Part shown: in pieces, positions 26,827 through 35,314 of the stretch | Numbering within the stretch: position 1 is the first letter of the stretch | Layout: each line of letters starts with the position of its first letter | NCBI RefSeq assembly: GCF_013387495.1 | Contig: NZ_JABZEE010000046.1 | Coordinates: 37,399 to 101,398, forward strand | Direction of reading: 5' to 3' | Source: Streptomyces sp. PKU-EA00015 | Lineage (GTDB): Bacteria; Actinomycetota; Actinomycetes; Streptomycetales; Streptomycetaceae | DNA: 64,000 nt | Position numbers and translations under genes: made by a program | The notes under the pieces: generated by a model | Databases searched by the model: none | What the model saw: only the letters and a program-made list of their open reading frames with translations | Told to the model about the DNA's origin: nothing

Positions 26827-27456
26827 ATGGCAGCGCATCTTCAGGCTTCGCTCTTCGACCAGGCCGACGAGATCGGCCTCGCACCCCTTGATGGCGTGCG
26901 CCGCACGGTCCTCGGGCACGGGGCGTGGCTGGACGCGCTGCCGGGCTGGCTCACCGGCGCCGATCTGCTGTTCGACGAGCTCGTCGGCACCGTGCCGTGG
27001 CGTGCCGAGCGGCGCCGGATGTACGAGCGCACCGTGGACGTCCCCCGGCTGCTCGCCTACTACGGCGAGGACGACCCCCTGCCGCATCCTGTGCTGGAAC
27101 AGGCGCGGGACGCCCTGTCGTGCCACTACGCGCACGAGCTGGGCGAGCCCTTCGTCACGGCCGGGCTCTGCTACTACCGTGACGGCCGCGACAGCGTCGC
27201 CTGGCACGGCGACCGGATCGGCCGGGGCGCCCGGGAGGACACCATGGTCGCCATCGTGTCCGTCGGCGACCCGCGCGATCTCGTCCTGCGGCCGCTGCAC
27301 GGCGGCGGCACCCAGGTCCGCCGCCCGCTCGGGCACGGCGACCTCGTCGTGATGGGCGGCTCCTGCCAGCGCACCTGGGAGCACGCCGTGCCGAAGACGG
27401 CGCGTCCGGTGGGCCCGCGGATCAGCGTGCAGTTCCGCCCGCGCGGGGTGAACTAG
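26827..27456 (+). CDS. alkB: AlkB-type 2-oxoglutarate/Fe(II) dioxygenase
   Basis: 209 residues. Iron ligands H127-x-D129 (WHGD) and H186 (EHAVPK) and the 2-oxoglutarate-binding R198/R204 (RISVQFR) are all present, with the family CYYRDGRDSVAWHGD block. Repairs alkylated bases (1-methyladenine, 3-methylcytosine) by oxidative demethylation. Monocistronic; only 16 bases separate its stop from the converging deacylase gene. Confidence 0.93.
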   Translation: MAAHLQASLFDQADEIGLAPLDGVRRTVLGHGAWLDALPGWLTGADLLFDELVGTVPWRAERRRMYERTVDVPRLLAYYGEDDPLPHPVLEQARDALSCHYAHELGEPFVTAGLCYYRDGRDSVAWHGDRIGRGAREDTMVAIVSVGDPRDLVLRPLHGGGTQVRRPLGHGDLVVMGGSCQRTWEHAVPKTARPVGPRISVQFRPRGVN

Positions 27457-27472
27457 CGGGGATCGTGGCACG

Positions 27473-29077
27473 TCAGTCGGGGGTGCGCCGTACGGAGCGG
27501 CCGGCGAGCACATCCGTACGGACCCCGTCCTCGATCACGAACCGGCCGTCGATCAGCACATGCGGGATGCCCGTCGGCAGGGTGCGTGGGGCCTCGAAGG
27601 TGGAGCCGGCCGCGACCGTGTCCGGGTCGAACAGGACGAGATCGGCGCGGTAGCCCTCGCGCACCAGGCCGCGGTCCGGGAGCCGCAGGCGGGCCGCCGG
27701 GCGCGAGGTCAGATGGGCGACCGTCTCCTCCAGGGACAGGATCCCCAGGTCACGGGCGTACCGGCCCAGGTAGTGCGGGAAGGTGCCGTACGCGCGCGGA
27801 TGCGGCTTGAGGCCCTGGAGGATGCCGTCGCTGCCGCCGGTGTGGACGCGGTGGCGCATGATCGCGCGGACGTTCTCCTCGTGGCCGACGTGCTGCAGGA
27901 TCGTCGAGCCGAGCCGGTCCTCGATCAACAGGCGCCGGGCGGTGACCCAGGGCTCCTCGCCGCGCGCCTTCGCGGACTCGAGCACCGTGCGGCCGACGTG
28001 GTCCGCCAGGGCGGGGTCGTTCACGCCCGAGATCTCGATCGTGTCCCACTCCACCGGCACGCCGTGGCAGCCGTCGGAGCCGATCTCCTCCAGATGGTGG
28101 CGGATCCGCTCCGCGGTCTCGTCGTCCCGGAGCCGGGCGAGCACCGCGTCGGGACCGCCCTCGCCCGCCCAGCTCGGCAGCACGGCGACGAGCGTCGTGC
28201 AGCCGGGCGTGTACGGGTAGGTGTCCAGCGTGATGTCGGCGCCGGCGTCCAGCGCGTCGTCGAGCAGGGCCAGCAGCTCCGGGGCCCGGCCCTTGTTGAC
28301 CCCGAAGTTCATGGTGGCGTGGGCGAGATGGAGCGCGCAGCCCGCCTCGCGGGTGAGCGCCACCATCTCCTCGTACGCCTCGAGGGCTCCTGCGCCGTAG
28401 GAGCGGTGGTGGGGGCAGTAGTAGCCGTCGTACGCGGCCACGACGCGGCACAGTTCGGTGAGCTCGGAGTCGTTCGCGTACATCCCGGGGGTGTACGTCA
28501 GCCCCGACGAGAGGCCGACGGCGCCCTGCTCCAGCCCCTCGGCGACGAGCTGCTTCATCCGGGCCAGTTCGGCGTCGGTGGCGGGACGGTCCTCCCAGCC
28601 CACGGCGTACATGCGCACCGTGCCCTGCGGGACGAGGTACGCGGCGTTCACGGCGATGCCGCGGTCGAGCCTGTCGAGGTACTCGCCGACCGTGCGCCAG
28701 TCGAAGTCGACGGTGGTGTCTCCGGGCGCACCGCCGTTCCAGCCGGTGATCGCCGTGCGGACCTGGGCGAGCGTGGCGTCGTCGACGGGCGCGTACGACA
28801 GACCGTCCTGCCCCAGCACTTCGAGGGTCACGCCCTGGGCCGCCTTGGCGCTGTGGTCGGGGTCGCGCAGCAGGGCGAGGTCGCTGTGGGCGTGCATGTC
28901 GATGAAACCGGGGGAGAGCGCGAGGCCGTGGGCGTCGAGCGTGCGGGCGCCGGAGAGGGCGGGCTCGCCCTCCCGGCGTATCGCCGCGACGCGGCCGCGG
29001 GCGAGGCCGACGTCGGCGCGGTAGGAGGCGCCGCCACTGCCGTCGATGACGCGCACGTCGCGGATGACCAGGTCCAT
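27473..29077 (-). CDS. N-acyl-D-amino-acid deacylase (D-aminoacylase)
   Basis: 534 residues, amidohydrolase superfamily. N-terminal composite beta domain, then GFIDMHAHSDLALL (metal-binding HxH), LGQDGLSYAP, GLSSGLTYTPGMYA, HHRSYGAGALEAYEEM, and LPDRGLVREGYRADLVLFDP near the end. Hydrolyses N-acyl-D-amino acids to free D-amino acids. The neighbour 33 bases downstream in transcription order is upstream: the D-amino-acid lyase/deaminase gene, probably co-transcribed, which would consume the product. Confidence 0.93.
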   Translation of the reverse strand: MDLVIRDVRVIDGSGGASYRADVGLARGRVAAIRREGEPALSGARTLDAHGLALSPGFIDMHAHSDLALLRDPDHSAKAAQGVTLEVLGQDGLSYAPVDDATLAQVRTAITGWNGGAPGDTTVDFDWRTVGEYLDRLDRGIAVNAAYLVPQGTVRMYAVGWEDRPATDAELARMKQLVAEGLEQGAVGLSSGLTYTPGMYANDSELTELCRVVAAYDGYYCPHHRSYGAGALEAYEEMVALTREAGCALHLAHATMNFGVNKGRAPELLALLDDALDAGADITLDTYPYTPGCTTLVAVLPSWAGEGGPDAVLARLRDDETAERIRHHLEEIGSDGCHGVPVEWDTIEISGVNDPALADHVGRTVLESAKARGEEPWVTARRLLIEDRLGSTILQHVGHEENVRAIMRHRVHTGGSDGILQGLKPHPRAYGTFPHYLGRYARDLGILSLEETVAHLTSRPAARLRLPDRGLVREGYRADLVLFDPDTVAAGSTFEAPRTLPTGIPHVLIDGRFVIEDGVRTDVLAGRSVRRTPD

Positions 29078-29110
29078 GGGGGTCCTCTCGGGGTGGGGAA
29101 CGGCTCCCGC

Positions 29111-30385
29111 TCAGAAGAACGTGCGGATGTAGTCCGTGACCGTGCCGTCCGCCTCCACCAGCGGAATCAGCTGCCACTTGTCGAAGCTCGTGCACGGGTG
29201 CGACAGCCCCAAACCCACCCAGTCCCCGACCTCCAGCCGCGCCTCCGGCTCGGTTTGCAGCCAGCCGTGCTGGTCGGACAGGGCCGTGACCGTCAGGCCG
29301 GTGGCCGGGCGGATCTCGCCGGTGCGGGCGTCGCGGACGACCTGCGCCTGCGGGAGGTCGAGGTCGTACGCCGCGTCCCGCTTGCCCGCGTTCACGAACG
29401 CCTGCTCCGGGGTGGGACGCGAGACGACCTGCGCCCACAGGCGGAACGCCGGCTGGAGCGCGCCCTCGTCCGGCACCCGGTTGAAGGGGGTCAGATGACG
29501 GTAATGGCCGTCGTCGTGCGAGACGTAGGCGCCGGAGCGCAGCAACTTGAGGACCGGCGCCGACAGTTCGGGGATCTCGGCGAACACGTCCGCCACGGCG
29601 TCGAACCACGCGCTGCCGCCCGCGCTGACCACGATCTCGCCGGAGTCCGCGAACCGGCCCACCTTGTCGAAGTCCACCGCCAGTGCCACCAGCCGGCGCA
29701 GCCAGGCGCGCACCCTCTCGGCGTCGGCCTTCGGGACCTCGCCCTCGTACCCGGCGACGCCGACCAGCCGCAGCGTCCGGGTGGCGGCCACCGCGTCGGC
29801 CACCGCCGCGCAGTCCGCCTCCGTACGGGCACCCGTGCGCGCGCCCTCGCCCGCGCCGAGCTCGACGACGACGTCCAGCGGGCGCGAGGTGCCGCGCAGC
29901 GCCTGGTCCATCAGCTCGACTCCGCGCACGGAGTCGACGTAGCAGACGAGGCGGAAGCCGGGGTCGGCGTCGAGCTCCTGTCCGATCCAGCGCAGGGCGG
30001 CCGCGTCGACCACCTCGTTGGCCAGGAAGATCCGCTCGATCCCGTACGCCCGGTAGACGCGGACCTGGTGCGGCACGGCCGCCGTGATGCCCCAGGCGCC
30101 GTACTCGAGCTGGCGGGCGAAGAGCTGCGGCGACATGGAGGTCTTGCCGTGCGGGGCGAAGGCGAGGCCGTGGCGCTCGGCGTACGTCTCCAGGAGCGCC
30201 AGGTTGTGCTCCACCGACTCGGCGGACAGCGCCAGGACGGGGGTGGTGAAGCCGCCGGTGAAGAGGTTGAGGCGGGCGGCCGCCAGTTCGCCGACGGTCC
30301 GGCCCTCGGCGTCGGGCGGGAGCGCCTTGAAGCGGTGGTCGACCGGTTCGTCGGCGAGTCGTGCGACGGCGTTGTCGGCAGCCAT
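29111..30385 (-). CDS. D-threonine aldolase / D-serine dehydratase-like PLP enzyme (amino acid deaminase)
   Basis: 424 residues of the alanine-racemase-fold class (DSD1/D-TA). PLP lysine in FAPHGKTSMSPQL, then VVVELGAGEG, VVSAGGSAWFD, SHDDGHYRHL, and a C-terminal metal site LGLSHPCTSFDKW with the His-x-Cys ligands of the zinc/manganese-dependent enzymes. Likely deaminates or cleaves a D-beta-hydroxy amino acid such as D-serine or D-threonine. Starts just below an operator-like palindrome and leads the minus-strand operon with the D-aminoacylase. Confidence 0.88.
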   Translation of the reverse strand: MAADNAVARLADEPVDHRFKALPPDAEGRTVGELAAARLNLFTGGFTTPVLALSAESVEHNLALLETYAERHGLAFAPHGKTSMSPQLFARQLEYGAWGITAAVPHQVRVYRAYGIERIFLANEVVDAAALRWIGQELDADPGFRLVCYVDSVRGVELMDQALRGTSRPLDVVVELGAGEGARTGARTEADCAAVADAVAATRTLRLVGVAGYEGEVPKADAERVRAWLRRLVALAVDFDKVGRFADSGEIVVSAGGSAWFDAVADVFAEIPELSAPVLKLLRSGAYVSHDDGHYRHLTPFNRVPDEGALQPAFRLWAQVVSRPTPEQAFVNAGKRDAAYDLDLPQAQVVRDARTGEIRPATGLTVTALSDQHGWLQTEPEARLEVGDWVGLGLSHPCTSFDKWQLIPLVEADGTVTDYIRTFF

Positions 30386-30402
30386 GGGGCCCTCCTCCGT
30401 GG

Positions 30403-30421
30403 CGTTGCATTATCTGCAACG
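30403..30421. promoter_or_regulatory. IclR-type operator in the divergent promoter
   Basis: CGTTGCA-TTATC-TGCAACG: perfect 7-bp arms, 5-bp spacer. It covers a GATAAT -10-like box of the minus-strand operon. A weaker copy follows at 30424-30442 (CATTGCG...). It is placed to let the IclR protein encoded at 31791 control both operons; that assignment is inference. Confidence 0.65.
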
Positions 30422-30425
30422 GCCA

Positions 30426-30455
30426 TTGCGTATTTCGCTTAGCGCTGTCTAACAT
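30426..30455 (+). promoter_or_regulatory. Promoter of the kinase-IclR-ridA-gntP operon
   Basis: TTGCGT (30426) and TAACAT (30450) with an 18-bp spacer, 59 bases before the kinase start. The -35 lies within the weaker operator copy. Confidence 0.5.
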
Positions 30456-30513
30456 CCGAGCCAACGCCGGGTCAATGGTGCCCGGCGACCGACCGGCAAG
30501 GAGCCCCGCGATC

Positions 30514-31794
30514 ATGACCGCGAGCGTGCAGGCCCCCGTGGACGTCGTCTGTCTCGGCGAGTCCATGGTCACGTTCCTGCCGACCCGTGAGGGCCGCCTC
30601 GCCGATGTGCCGTCGTTCGTCCGCGGCATCGGCGGCGCAGAGTCCAACGTGGCCTGCGCGCTCGCGGCGGCGGGCCACCGGGCGCGCTGGGTCGGGCGCG
30701 TGGGCGCGGACGGTTTCGGCGACCACCTCGTGGAGGCGATCGCGGCGTACGGGGTGGACACCTCGACCGTCACGCGCGACGCCGAGCGCCCCACCGGCGT
30801 GTACTTCCGCACAGCGGGCGACCGGGCGACGGACGAGCACGAGGTCGTGTACTACCGGGCGGGCTCGGCGGCATCGGCGATGTCGCCGGCGAACGTGCGG
30901 GGCGAGGACGTGTGGTCCGGGCGTCTGCTCCACCTCTCGGGCATCACCGCCGCCCTGTCCCCGGACTGCCTCGCGCTGATGCGGGAGCTGACCGCACGAC
31001 GGGACGGCCGGCCGCCGGTCTCCTTCGACGTGAACCACCGGCCGGGCCTGTGGCGCGACCCGGCGTCCGGCGCGCGGGTGCTGCTGGAGCTCGCCCGGGG
31101 CGCGGACATCGTGTTCGTGGGCGAGGACGAGGCGGAGGAGGCGTGGGGCCTGCGGGGCGCCGACGCGATCCGCGAGGCGCTGCCGGAGCCGTCGGTGCTG
31201 GTGGTGAAGCGGGGCGCGGCGGGCGCGGTGGCGTTCGACCGCGGGGTTCTCCCCACGCCTCCCCCTGCGCCTGGGGGCGTGGGAGCGGTCCCACGTCCCG
31301 GACCGGGCTCCGCCCGGACCATGTCCTCAAGCTCCCCCGGCCGGCCTGATGCCGCTCCCCGAAATCCAGCCCTGCCGGGGAGCCCCGAAAACGCCCGAAG
31401 GCCATTCCGGGGTCCGGGGCCTGCCCCGGTACGGGATCTGGGTACCGCCCACGCCGCCACGCGTAGGGGGAGGGCGGGGCAGGGAACGGCTCCGCGCGGC
31501 GACAGCATCACGCACGTGCCCGCCCCGGCCGTACGCGTCGTCGCCGCCACCGGCGCCGGGGACGCCTTCGCCGCCGGGTTCCTCGGCGGCAGCCTCCGCG
31601 GGCTGCCCGTGAAGGACCGGCTCCGGCAGGGACACCTGTACGCCGCCGCCACCCTCACCGTCGCCGGTGACCTGGGCGCCTTTCCCGCCGCCGCGCACGC
31701 CGACCGGCTCGTCGCCCTCGACGACGACGCCTGGGGGAGACTGCACCTCGGCCCCGGGTGGACAGGGGCAGACCAGGAGGTACGTACACCATGA
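30514..31794 (+). CDS. PfkB-family carbohydrate kinase (KDG-kinase-like) with an in-frame 85-residue insertion
   Basis: 426 residues, against ~310-340 for the family. ATG 30514 follows AAGGAG. Conserved blocks are CLGESMVTFLP, RGIGGAESNVACALAAAGH, GADGFGDHL and the catalytic GAGDAFAAGF (D350). Between FDRG and SITHVPAPAVRVV lies a Pro/Gly/Arg-rich segment of ~85 residues coded by a palindromic element (31246-31500). Without it D350 would fall near 265, as expected. Activity may be kept if the loop is tolerated. Substrate inferred from family, perhaps 2-keto-3-deoxygluconate. Coupled to the IclR gene by ATGA. Confidence 0.85.
   Translation: MTASVQAPVDVVCLGESMVTFLPTREGRLADVPSFVRGIGGAESNVACALAAAGHRARWVGRVGADGFGDHLVEAIAAYGVDTSTVTRDAERPTGVYFRTAGDRATDEHEVVYYRAGSAASAMSPANVRGEDVWSGRLLHLSGITAALSPDCLALMRELTARRDGRPPVSFDVNHRPGLWRDPASGARVLLELARGADIVFVGEDEAEEAWGLRGADAIREALPEPSVLVVKRGAAGAVAFDRGVLPTPPPAPGGVGAVPRPGPGSARTMSSSSPGRPDAAPRNPALPGSPENARRPFRGPGPAPVRDLGTAHAATRRGRAGQGTAPRGDSITHVPAPAVRVVAATGAGDAFAAGFLGGSLRGLPVKDRLRQGHLYAAATLTVAGDLGAFPAAAHADRLVALDDDAWGRLHLGPGWTGADQEVRTP
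31246..31500. repeat. 255-bp palindrome-ended intergenic-type element inside kinase gene
   Basis: The ends are imperfect inverted copies of each other: left GTTCTCCCCACGCCTCCCCC then GCGCCTGGGGGCGTGGG; right, read in complement, GTTCCCTGCCCCGCCCTCCC then CTACGCGTGGCGGCGTGGG. Inner parts contain further GC hairpins. Composition and low-quality codon use differ from the flanks. The length is exactly 85 codons with no stop. It resembles the palindromic spacer repeats common between Streptomyces genes. Confidence 0.75.
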
Positions 31795-32555
31795 GCCAGA
31801 CCGTCGACCGCGCGCTGAGCATCCTGCCGCTGCTCGCGCAGGGGCCCGCCGACCTCGGACAGGTCGCCGACCGGCTCGGCGTCCACAAGTCCACCGCACT
31901 GCGCCTGCTGCGCACGCTGCACGAGCACGGCCTCGTCTACCGCCAGCAGGACCAGCGCTACCGCCTCGGCGCCAGGTTGATCGCCCTCGCGCAGGAGGCC
32001 GTCGAGAACCTCGACGTACGCGAGATCGCGCACCCCCACCTCGTCGCCCTCAACGAGCAGATCGGGCACACCGTCCACCTCGCGGTGCACGAGGAGAGCG
32101 AAGTCCTCTACATCGACAAGGTCGAGAGCCGCTACCCGGTCCGGATGTACTCCCGGATCGGCAAGCCGGTCGCCATCACCGTCGCGGCCGTGGCCAAGCT
32201 GCTACTGGCCGACCTCCCCGAGCCCGAGCGGCGCACCGTCGCCGAGAAGCTCGACTACCCCATGTACACGTCCCGTTCGACCCCGAACGCCGGCGCCTTC
32301 CTCAAGGAACTGGCCACCGTGCGCGAACAGGGCTGGGCCACCGACCTCGGCGGCCACGAGGAGTCGATCAACTGCATCGCGGCCCCCATCCGCGGTGCGG
32401 ACGGCCGGGCCGTCGCCGCCATGTCGGTGTCCGCGCCGAACGTCGTCGTCACCGCCGACGAACTCCTCACCCTCCTCCCGCTGGTGCGGCGCACCGCCGA
32501 CGCCATCACGCGGGAGTACTCAGGTCACACCCCTCAGAAGGAAGCACGCGCATGA
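31791..32555 (+). CDS. IclR-family transcriptional regulator
   Basis: 254 residues. N-terminal winged helix (ADLGQVADRLGVHKSTALRL) and C-terminal effector domain (HLAVHEESEVLYIDKVES, GRAVAAMSVSAP). AGGAGG lies 9 bases before the ATG, which overlaps the kinase stop; its own stop overlaps the ridA start. Likely senses a D-amino acid or sugar-acid intermediate and acts on the palindrome at 30403-30421. Confidence 0.92.
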   Translation: MSQTVDRALSILPLLAQGPADLGQVADRLGVHKSTALRLLRTLHEHGLVYRQQDQRYRLGARLIALAQEAVENLDVREIAHPHLVALNEQIGHTVHLAVHEESEVLYIDKVESRYPVRMYSRIGKPVAITVAAVAKLLLADLPEPERRTVAEKLDYPMYTSRSTPNAGAFLKELATVREQGWATDLGGHEESINCIAAPIRGADGRAVAAMSVSAPNVVVTADELLTLLPLVRRTADAITREYSGHTPQKEARA

Positions 32556-32956
32556 GCGAGAAGTCCGCGATCACCCCGAGCACCCACACCGCCCCGCCCG
32601 CGAAGTTCTCGCACGGCGTCAGGAAGGGCAACATCCTCCAGGTCGCCGGACAGGTCGGTTTCCTCCCCGCTGCCGAGGGCCAGGCGCCGACCCCGGCCGG
32701 CCCGACCCTGCGCGAGCAGACCCTCCAGACCCTCGCCAACGTCAAGGCGATCCTCGAGGAGGGCGGTGCGTCCTGGGACGACGTGATGATGATCCGTGTC
32801 TACCTCACCGACACGGCCCACTTCGCCGAGATGAACGAGATCTACAACGAGTACTTCAAGGACCTGACGGTGGCCCCCGCCGCCCGTACGACGGTCTACG
32901 TCGGCCTCCCCGCCGGCCTGCTCATCGAGATCGACGCCCTGGCAGTCCTGGACTGA
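32552..32956 (+). CDS. ridA: RidA-family enamine/imine deaminase
   Basis: 134 residues, single RidA (YjgF/YER057c/UK114) domain with GNILQVAGQVGF, MMIRVYLTD, PAARTTVYVGLPAG and a terminal IEIDALAVLD. The R of PAARTT is the conserved substrate-binding arginine. RidA hydrolyses reactive 2-aminoacrylate and other imines released by PLP dehydratases and deaminases, which fits with the D-serine/D-threonine-type enzyme in the divergent operon. Coupled to the IclR gene by ATGA. Confidence 0.93.
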   Translation: MSEKSAITPSTHTAPPAKFSHGVRKGNILQVAGQVGFLPAAEGQAPTPAGPTLREQTLQTLANVKAILEEGGASWDDVMMIRVYLTDTAHFAEMNEIYNEYFKDLTVAPAARTTVYVGLPAGLLIEIDALAVLD

Positions 32957-33054
32957 TCCTTCTGAACCCGCAGCAGTACGGCACGGCGCTCCTCCCCGAT
33001 GCGCCGTGCCGCGGTCCCCCCTTGCCGAAAACCGCCTGGAACGGACACTCCTCC

Positions 33055-34527
33055 ATGCTCATCGCCGCTGACGCACCCCCACCACCCACCCCGCACACCG
33101 GTGGTCTGCTCACCCTCATCGACGGCACCGCCGGTCTCCTCACCGTCGCCGCCCTCGGTATGGCGCTGCTTCTCCTGCTGATCATCAAGGTGCGGCTGCA
33201 GCCGTTCGTCGCGCTGCTCGCCGTGTCCATCGCGGTCGGACTCGCCGCGGGCCTGTCCGTCACCGAACTCTTCGGCACCGTCCAGCGGTCCGCCGCCGTC
33301 TCCGTCATCGAGACCGGCATGGGCGGCATCCTCGGCCATGTCGCCATCATCATCGGCCTCGGCACGATGCTCGGCGCGATACTCGAGGTGTCGGGCGGCG
33401 CCGAGGTGCTGAGCTCGCGCCTGCTCGGCCTGTTCGGCGAGAAGCGCGCCCCGCTCGCCATGGGCCTCACCGGCCTGATCTTCGGCATCCCGGTCTTCTT
33501 CGACGTCGGCATCTTCGTCCTCGCGCCGATCGTCTACGCGGCCGCCAAGCGGTCCGGCAAGTCGATCATCCTCTACGCGATGCCGCTGCTCGCCGGTCTG
33601 TCCATGACCCACGCCTTCCTGCCGCCGCACCCCGGCCCGGTCGCCGCCGCCGGCCTGTTCGGCGTCTCCCTCGGCTGGGTCATCGTCATGGGCATCGTGG
33701 TCGGCATCCCCGCCGTGCTCGCCGCCTGGGGCTACGCCTCCTGGATCGGCAAGCGGCTGTTCGTCGAGGTCCCGCAGGACATGGTGGAGGCCGCGGAGGA
33801 CGCCAGGGCCGCCGTCCACGCCGAGCAGGCCGCCGCCGGCCGGGCGCCCCAGGAGGCGCCGGTCTCGCTGGGGACCGTGCTCACCATCATCGGTACGCCG
33901 CTGATCCTCATCCTCGCCGCGACGTTCTCCTCCATCACGCTCGAACCCTCCACCCCCCGTTCGGTCATCGAGTTCTTCGGCAGCCCCTTCGTCGCCCTGA
34001 CGATCGCGCTGGTCATGGCGTACTGGCTGCTGGGCCTCCGGCGCGGCTGGACCCGCAAGTCCCTCGAGTCGGTGTCCACGCAGTCCCTCAAGCCGGTCGG
34101 CAACATCCTGCTCGTCGTCGGCGCGGGCGGCGTCTTCGGCGCCGTGCTCAAGGCCAGCGGCGTCGCGCAGGCGCTGTCGGACACCTTCAACGACGTCGGC
34201 CTGCCGGTCATCGTCCTCGCGTACCTGATATCGCTGGTGCTGCGTGTGGCGCAGGGATCGGCGACCGTCGCGATCGTCACGACCGCGGGCATCGTCGTGC
34301 CCCTGGTCGAGAACGGCGACCACTCGCAGCCGTTCCTCGCGCTGGTCATCATGGCGATCTCGGCGGGCTCGATCTTCGCCTCGCACGTCAACGACGGCGG
34401 GTTCTGGATCGTCTCCAAGTACTTCGGCATCTCGGAGCGGGACACCCTGAAGTCGTGGACGGTCCTGGAGTCGGTGCTGTCGGTCGCGGGCTTCGCCGTC
34501 GCGGCGGCGCTCAGCCTCGTCCTCTAG
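33055..34527 (+). CDS. GntP-family permease (gluconate/D-serine type)
   Basis: 490 residues with about 12-14 membrane helices. Typical GntP features are GFGEKRAPLAMGLTGLIFGI-like LFGEKRAPLAMGLTG, PVFFDVGIFVLAPI, FLPPHPGPVAAAGLFG, QGSATVAIVTTAGI and SHVNDGGFWIVSKYFG. GntP proteins import gluconate, fructuronate or D-serine with protons. In this gene set a D-amino acid or sugar acid is likely. The start has only a weak GGA ribosome site; last gene of the operon. Confidence 0.93.
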   Translation: MLIAADAPPPPTPHTGGLLTLIDGTAGLLTVAALGMALLLLLIIKVRLQPFVALLAVSIAVGLAAGLSVTELFGTVQRSAAVSVIETGMGGILGHVAIIIGLGTMLGAILEVSGGAEVLSSRLLGLFGEKRAPLAMGLTGLIFGIPVFFDVGIFVLAPIVYAAAKRSGKSIILYAMPLLAGLSMTHAFLPPHPGPVAAAGLFGVSLGWVIVMGIVVGIPAVLAAWGYASWIGKRLFVEVPQDMVEAAEDARAAVHAEQAAAGRAPQEAPVSLGTVLTIIGTPLILILAATFSSITLEPSTPRSVIEFFGSPFVALTIALVMAYWLLGLRRGWTRKSLESVSTQSLKPVGNILLVVGAGGVFGAVLKASGVAQALSDTFNDVGLPVIVLAYLISLVLRVAQGSATVAIVTTAGIVVPLVENGDHSQPFLALVIMAISAGSIFASHVNDGGFWIVSKYFGISERDTLKSWTVLESVLSVAGFAVAAALSLVL

Positions 34528-34593
34528 CAGGCGGGCTCCGACGGGGAGGGCAGGCGCGAGCTCTGCCGCTTCCGCATCCTCTAGGGTCGACGG

Positions 34594-35271
34594 GTGGTCA
34601 CACCCCCAGCACCGGACCGGCCGCCGGTCCCGGCACCCCCGTACGCACCCGCAGGCCCGGAGTTCGTCGCGGCCGACGCGCACAACGCCGTGCTCGTGGA
34701 CGCGGCCGGCATCTGCTTCGACCAGGGCGCCCTGCACGCGGAGTTCGCCTGGCACGAGGTGCGCGGCGTCCGTCACGAGGTCCGCGGCCTGTGTCTCGTC
34801 GTCACGGTCGCGCACACGAACGGCATGCTCTACGAGTGCCGCGTCGGCGTCAGGCGCCGGGCCCGTCTGCGCGAATGGTCCGCCGGGCTCGTGCCGGTGC
34901 TCGGCCATTACCTCGGCGGCCGGATGCCCGCCGCAGCGCCGGCCGGGCTGCCCTATCCGGTGTTGTGCGCGTGGGTGCGGACGACGTACGGCACCCCGTG
35001 GCCCGAGCGGCGGATCTCGGACCTCGGCTTCGCGTACCTGGTCGACACGCAGCCGGAGGCGTACCTCGACGGCGACACCTCCGCGATGACCTACGGCGGT
35101 GGTCCGGTGCTCGTCGTCAAGCGGGACGGCGCGGTCTGGCAGTTCGGGTCCAACCCGGTTTTCGCGCCGCTGTACGAGGCCCGCACGGAGGAAGAGTTCC
35201 GACGGGCGATGGCGCGCGTCGTACCGGAGTGGGACCCCGACCGGCCGTGGTCGAGGATCGCGTTCACCTGA
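34594..35271 (+). CDS. Hypothetical protein with YrhB/Imm35-like C-terminal domain
   Basis: 225 residues from GTG 34594. The Pro-rich N-terminus leads to a PH-like region (~25-110: VLVDAAGICFDQGALHAEFA, WHEVRGVRHEVRG). The C-terminal ~60 residues (LVVKRDGAVWQFGSNPVF) follow the YrhB/immunity-protein-35 pattern seen in many actinobacterial single proteins. Cytoplasmic, no signal. No toxin gene is adjacent, so an immunity role is not supported. Function unknown. Confidence 0.75.
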   Translation: MVTPPAPDRPPVPAPPYAPAGPEFVAADAHNAVLVDAAGICFDQGALHAEFAWHEVRGVRHEVRGLCLVVTVAHTNGMLYECRVGVRRRARLREWSAGLVPVLGHYLGGRMPAAAPAGLPYPVLCAWVRTTYGTPWPERRISDLGFAYLVDTQPEAYLDGDTSAMTYGGGPVLVVKRDGAVWQFGSNPVFAPLYEARTEEEFRRAMARVVPEWDPDRPWSRIAFT

Positions 35272-35278
35272 CAGCGCA

Positions 35279-35295
35279 CGGGACCGCCGGTCCCG
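35279..35295. terminator. Short hairpin between converging genes
   Basis: CGGGACC-GCC-GGTCCCG between the YrhB-like gene and the carboxypeptidase gene; a modest bidirectional terminator. Confidence 0.5.
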
Positions 35296-35314
35296 GGCGC
35301 CGTCAGGCAGTGGA

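Noticed and set aside
34594..35271. Immunity gene of a toxin pair
   Set aside because: The Imm35/YrhB-like domain is common in stand-alone proteins and no toxin gene is adjacent.
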